DNA from: Chitinophagales bacterium | Lineage (GTDB): Bacteria; Bacteroidota; Bacteroidia; Chitinophagales; Chitinophagaceae | Length of the DNA: 33,185 bases | Direction: 5' to 3' | Assembly: GCA_026931905.1 (NCBI GenBank) | Contig: JAIXLB010000034.1 | Span: 1 to 33,185 of the forward strand | Shown: one piece after another, positions 32,258-33,185 of the stretch | Position numbering within the stretch: position 1 is the stretch's first letter | Layout of the letters: each line of letters begins with the position of its first letter | Notes under the pieces: model-generated | Databases searched by the model: none | Told to the model about the DNA's origin: nothing | The model's input: only the letters and a program-made list of their open reading frames with translations | Translations under genes and position numbers: made by a program

Positions 32258-33185
32258 ATGCCTTCTATTTTAGTGATTGACGATGAAAAATCTATACGAA
32301 ATGTACTGAAAGATATTTTAACCAATGAAGGGTATAAAGTAGATGAAGCTGCTGATGGCGAAGAAGGATTTAAGAAATTTTCAGAAACTGATTTTGATGC
32401 AGTTTTATGCGATATTAAAATGCCCAAGATTGACGGGATTGAATTTTTACAAAAAGCTTATGAGCTAAAACCAGAAGTGCCTATTATAATTATTAGTGGG
32501 CATGGAAATATTGAAACGGCTGTAGATGCTGTAAAAAAAGGTGCTTACGATTATATTTCAAAACCCCCAGATTTAAACAGATTATTGATTACCATAAGAA
32601 ATGCTACTGATAAAAAAGTTTTAGTAAAGGAAACCAAAATTTTAAAAAGTAAGGTTAGTAAAGTACAAGAAATAATTGGGAAAAGCAATGCCATAGAAAA
32701 AATTAAAAACACAATAGAAAAAGTAGCTGTAACAGATGCAAGGGTTTTAATAACAGGAGAAAATGGAACAGGAAAAGAATTGGTAGCAAAATGGTTGCAT
32801 GAAAAAAGCAACAGGAATAATGCCTCTTTGGTAGAAGTAAATTGTGCTGCCATACCTGCTGAATTAATAGAAAGCGAATTATTTGGACATGAAAAGGGTT
32901 CGTTTACAAGTGCCATTAAACAACGTATTGGCAAGTTTGAGCAAGCTAATGGTGGCACCTTGTTTTTAGATGAAATTGGTGACATGAGCTTACCTGCACA
33001 GGCAAAAGTTTTAAGAGCATTACAAGAAGGAAAAATTACAAGAGTAGGAGGCGATAAAGAAATTAATGTTGATGTTAGAGTTATTGCTGCTACCAATAAA
33101 AATTTGTTGGAAGAAGTAGAACAAAAAAACTTCAGGCTGGATTTATACCACAGGTTAAGTGTTATTCTTATTCATGTTCCTTCCT
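32258..33185 (+). CDS. NtrC-family sigma-54 response regulator (partial, runs off the window)
   Basis: The first 309 residues of a two-component regulator. The receiver domain (1-120) has Asp8-Asp9, phospho-acceptor Asp52 (CDIKMPKIDG), Ser80 and Lys102 (ISKPPD). The AAA+ domain (from about 137) shows Walker A GENGTGKE (167-174), ELFGHEKGSFTSA and Walker B GTLFLDEIGD (233-242). The sigma-54 contact loop reads GSFTSA instead of GAFTGA. The DNA-binding C-terminus lies beyond the window. ATG 32258 gives MPSILVIDDE, a normal receiver start. The closest type is NtrX/NtrC; the signal is unknown. Confidence 0.93.
   Translation, partial: MPSILVIDDEKSIRNVLKDILTNEGYKVDEAADGEEGFKKFSETDFDAVLCDIKMPKIDGIEFLQKAYELKPEVPIIIISGHGNIETAVDAVKKGAYDYISKPPDLNRLLITIRNATDKKVLVKETKILKSKVSKVQEIIGKSNAIEKIKNTIEKVAVTDARVLITGENGTGKELVAKWLHEKSNRNNASLVEVNCAAIPAELIESELFGHEKGSFTSAIKQRIGKFEQANGGTLFLDEIGDMSLPAQAKVLRALQEGKITRVGGDKEINVDVRVIAATNKNLLEEVEQKNFRLDLYHRLSVILIHVPS

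Noticed and set aside
32551..33096. A 181-codon minus-strand ORF at the right end
   Set aside because: It lies antisense to the NtrC-type regulator, whose reading frame is unmistakable.

Overview
The window reads as chromosome of a low-GC member of the Bacteroidetes, probably close to the Chitinophagaceae. Three things support this. The best promoters match the Bacteroidetes sigma consensus TTTG-N18-TAnnTTTG (9258-9287 plus strand, 25537-25566 minus strand). Shine-Dalgarno sequences are largely absent. The gene orders tRNA-Thr/Tyr/Gly/Thr-tuf-tRNA-Trp-secE-nusG and infA-rpmJ-rpsM-rpsK-rpsD-rpoA-rplQ-carA, and the protein sequences, are of that type. The phylum assignment is firm; the family is an inference.

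Layout. 1-84: a short stretch resembling a tRNA-Asp 3' end followed by a palindromic terminator, possibly the edge of an integrated element. 323-2444: an exported S10 serine peptidase, convergent with a small membrane coiled-coil protein and a MazG-type pyrophosphohydrolase. 2665-8961: an RND efflux operon (TolC-like channel, lipoprotein adaptor, RND pump, PII-like small protein, DUF2892 membrane protein). 9258-12328: four tRNAs, tuf, tRNA-Trp, secE and nusG. 12465-17345: fabI, pyrH and a large AsmA-family protein, each apparently its own unit. 17450-18499: queA, convergent with grpE-dnaJ. 18600-25566 (minus): the ribosomal alpha operon starting at infA, then carA, grpE and dnaJ. 25714-28923 (minus): holA, hpf, a small membrane protein and a TolB-like propeller. 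29015-29794: a TPR lipoprotein. 29817-31463 (minus): a carB gene that encodes only the N-terminal half of the enzyme. 31484-32223: repeats, a small ORF and a 5'-truncated zeta-toxin-like kinase. 32258 to the end: an NtrC-type response regulator cut off by the window edge.

Most of the window is housekeeping: translation, transcription, chaperones, pyrimidine and fatty-acid synthesis, tRNA modification. Carbamoyl phosphate synthesis (carA, half of carB) and UMP kinase (pyrH) both serve pyrimidine supply, but their genes are scattered.

The most unusual signal is a dispersed repeat of about 46 nt with the invariant core GTGCGACGCAACA. It occurs four times (5149, 9916, 23373, 31529), always in sense orientation and always 45-99 nt ahead of a start codon (RND pump, tuf, rpoA, carB). 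Next in interest are the carB gene that stops exactly at the junction between its two halves, the decayed zeta-like toxin with its small partner ORF, hairpins inside the alpha operon, and the breaks in the usual L11 and spc operon order.
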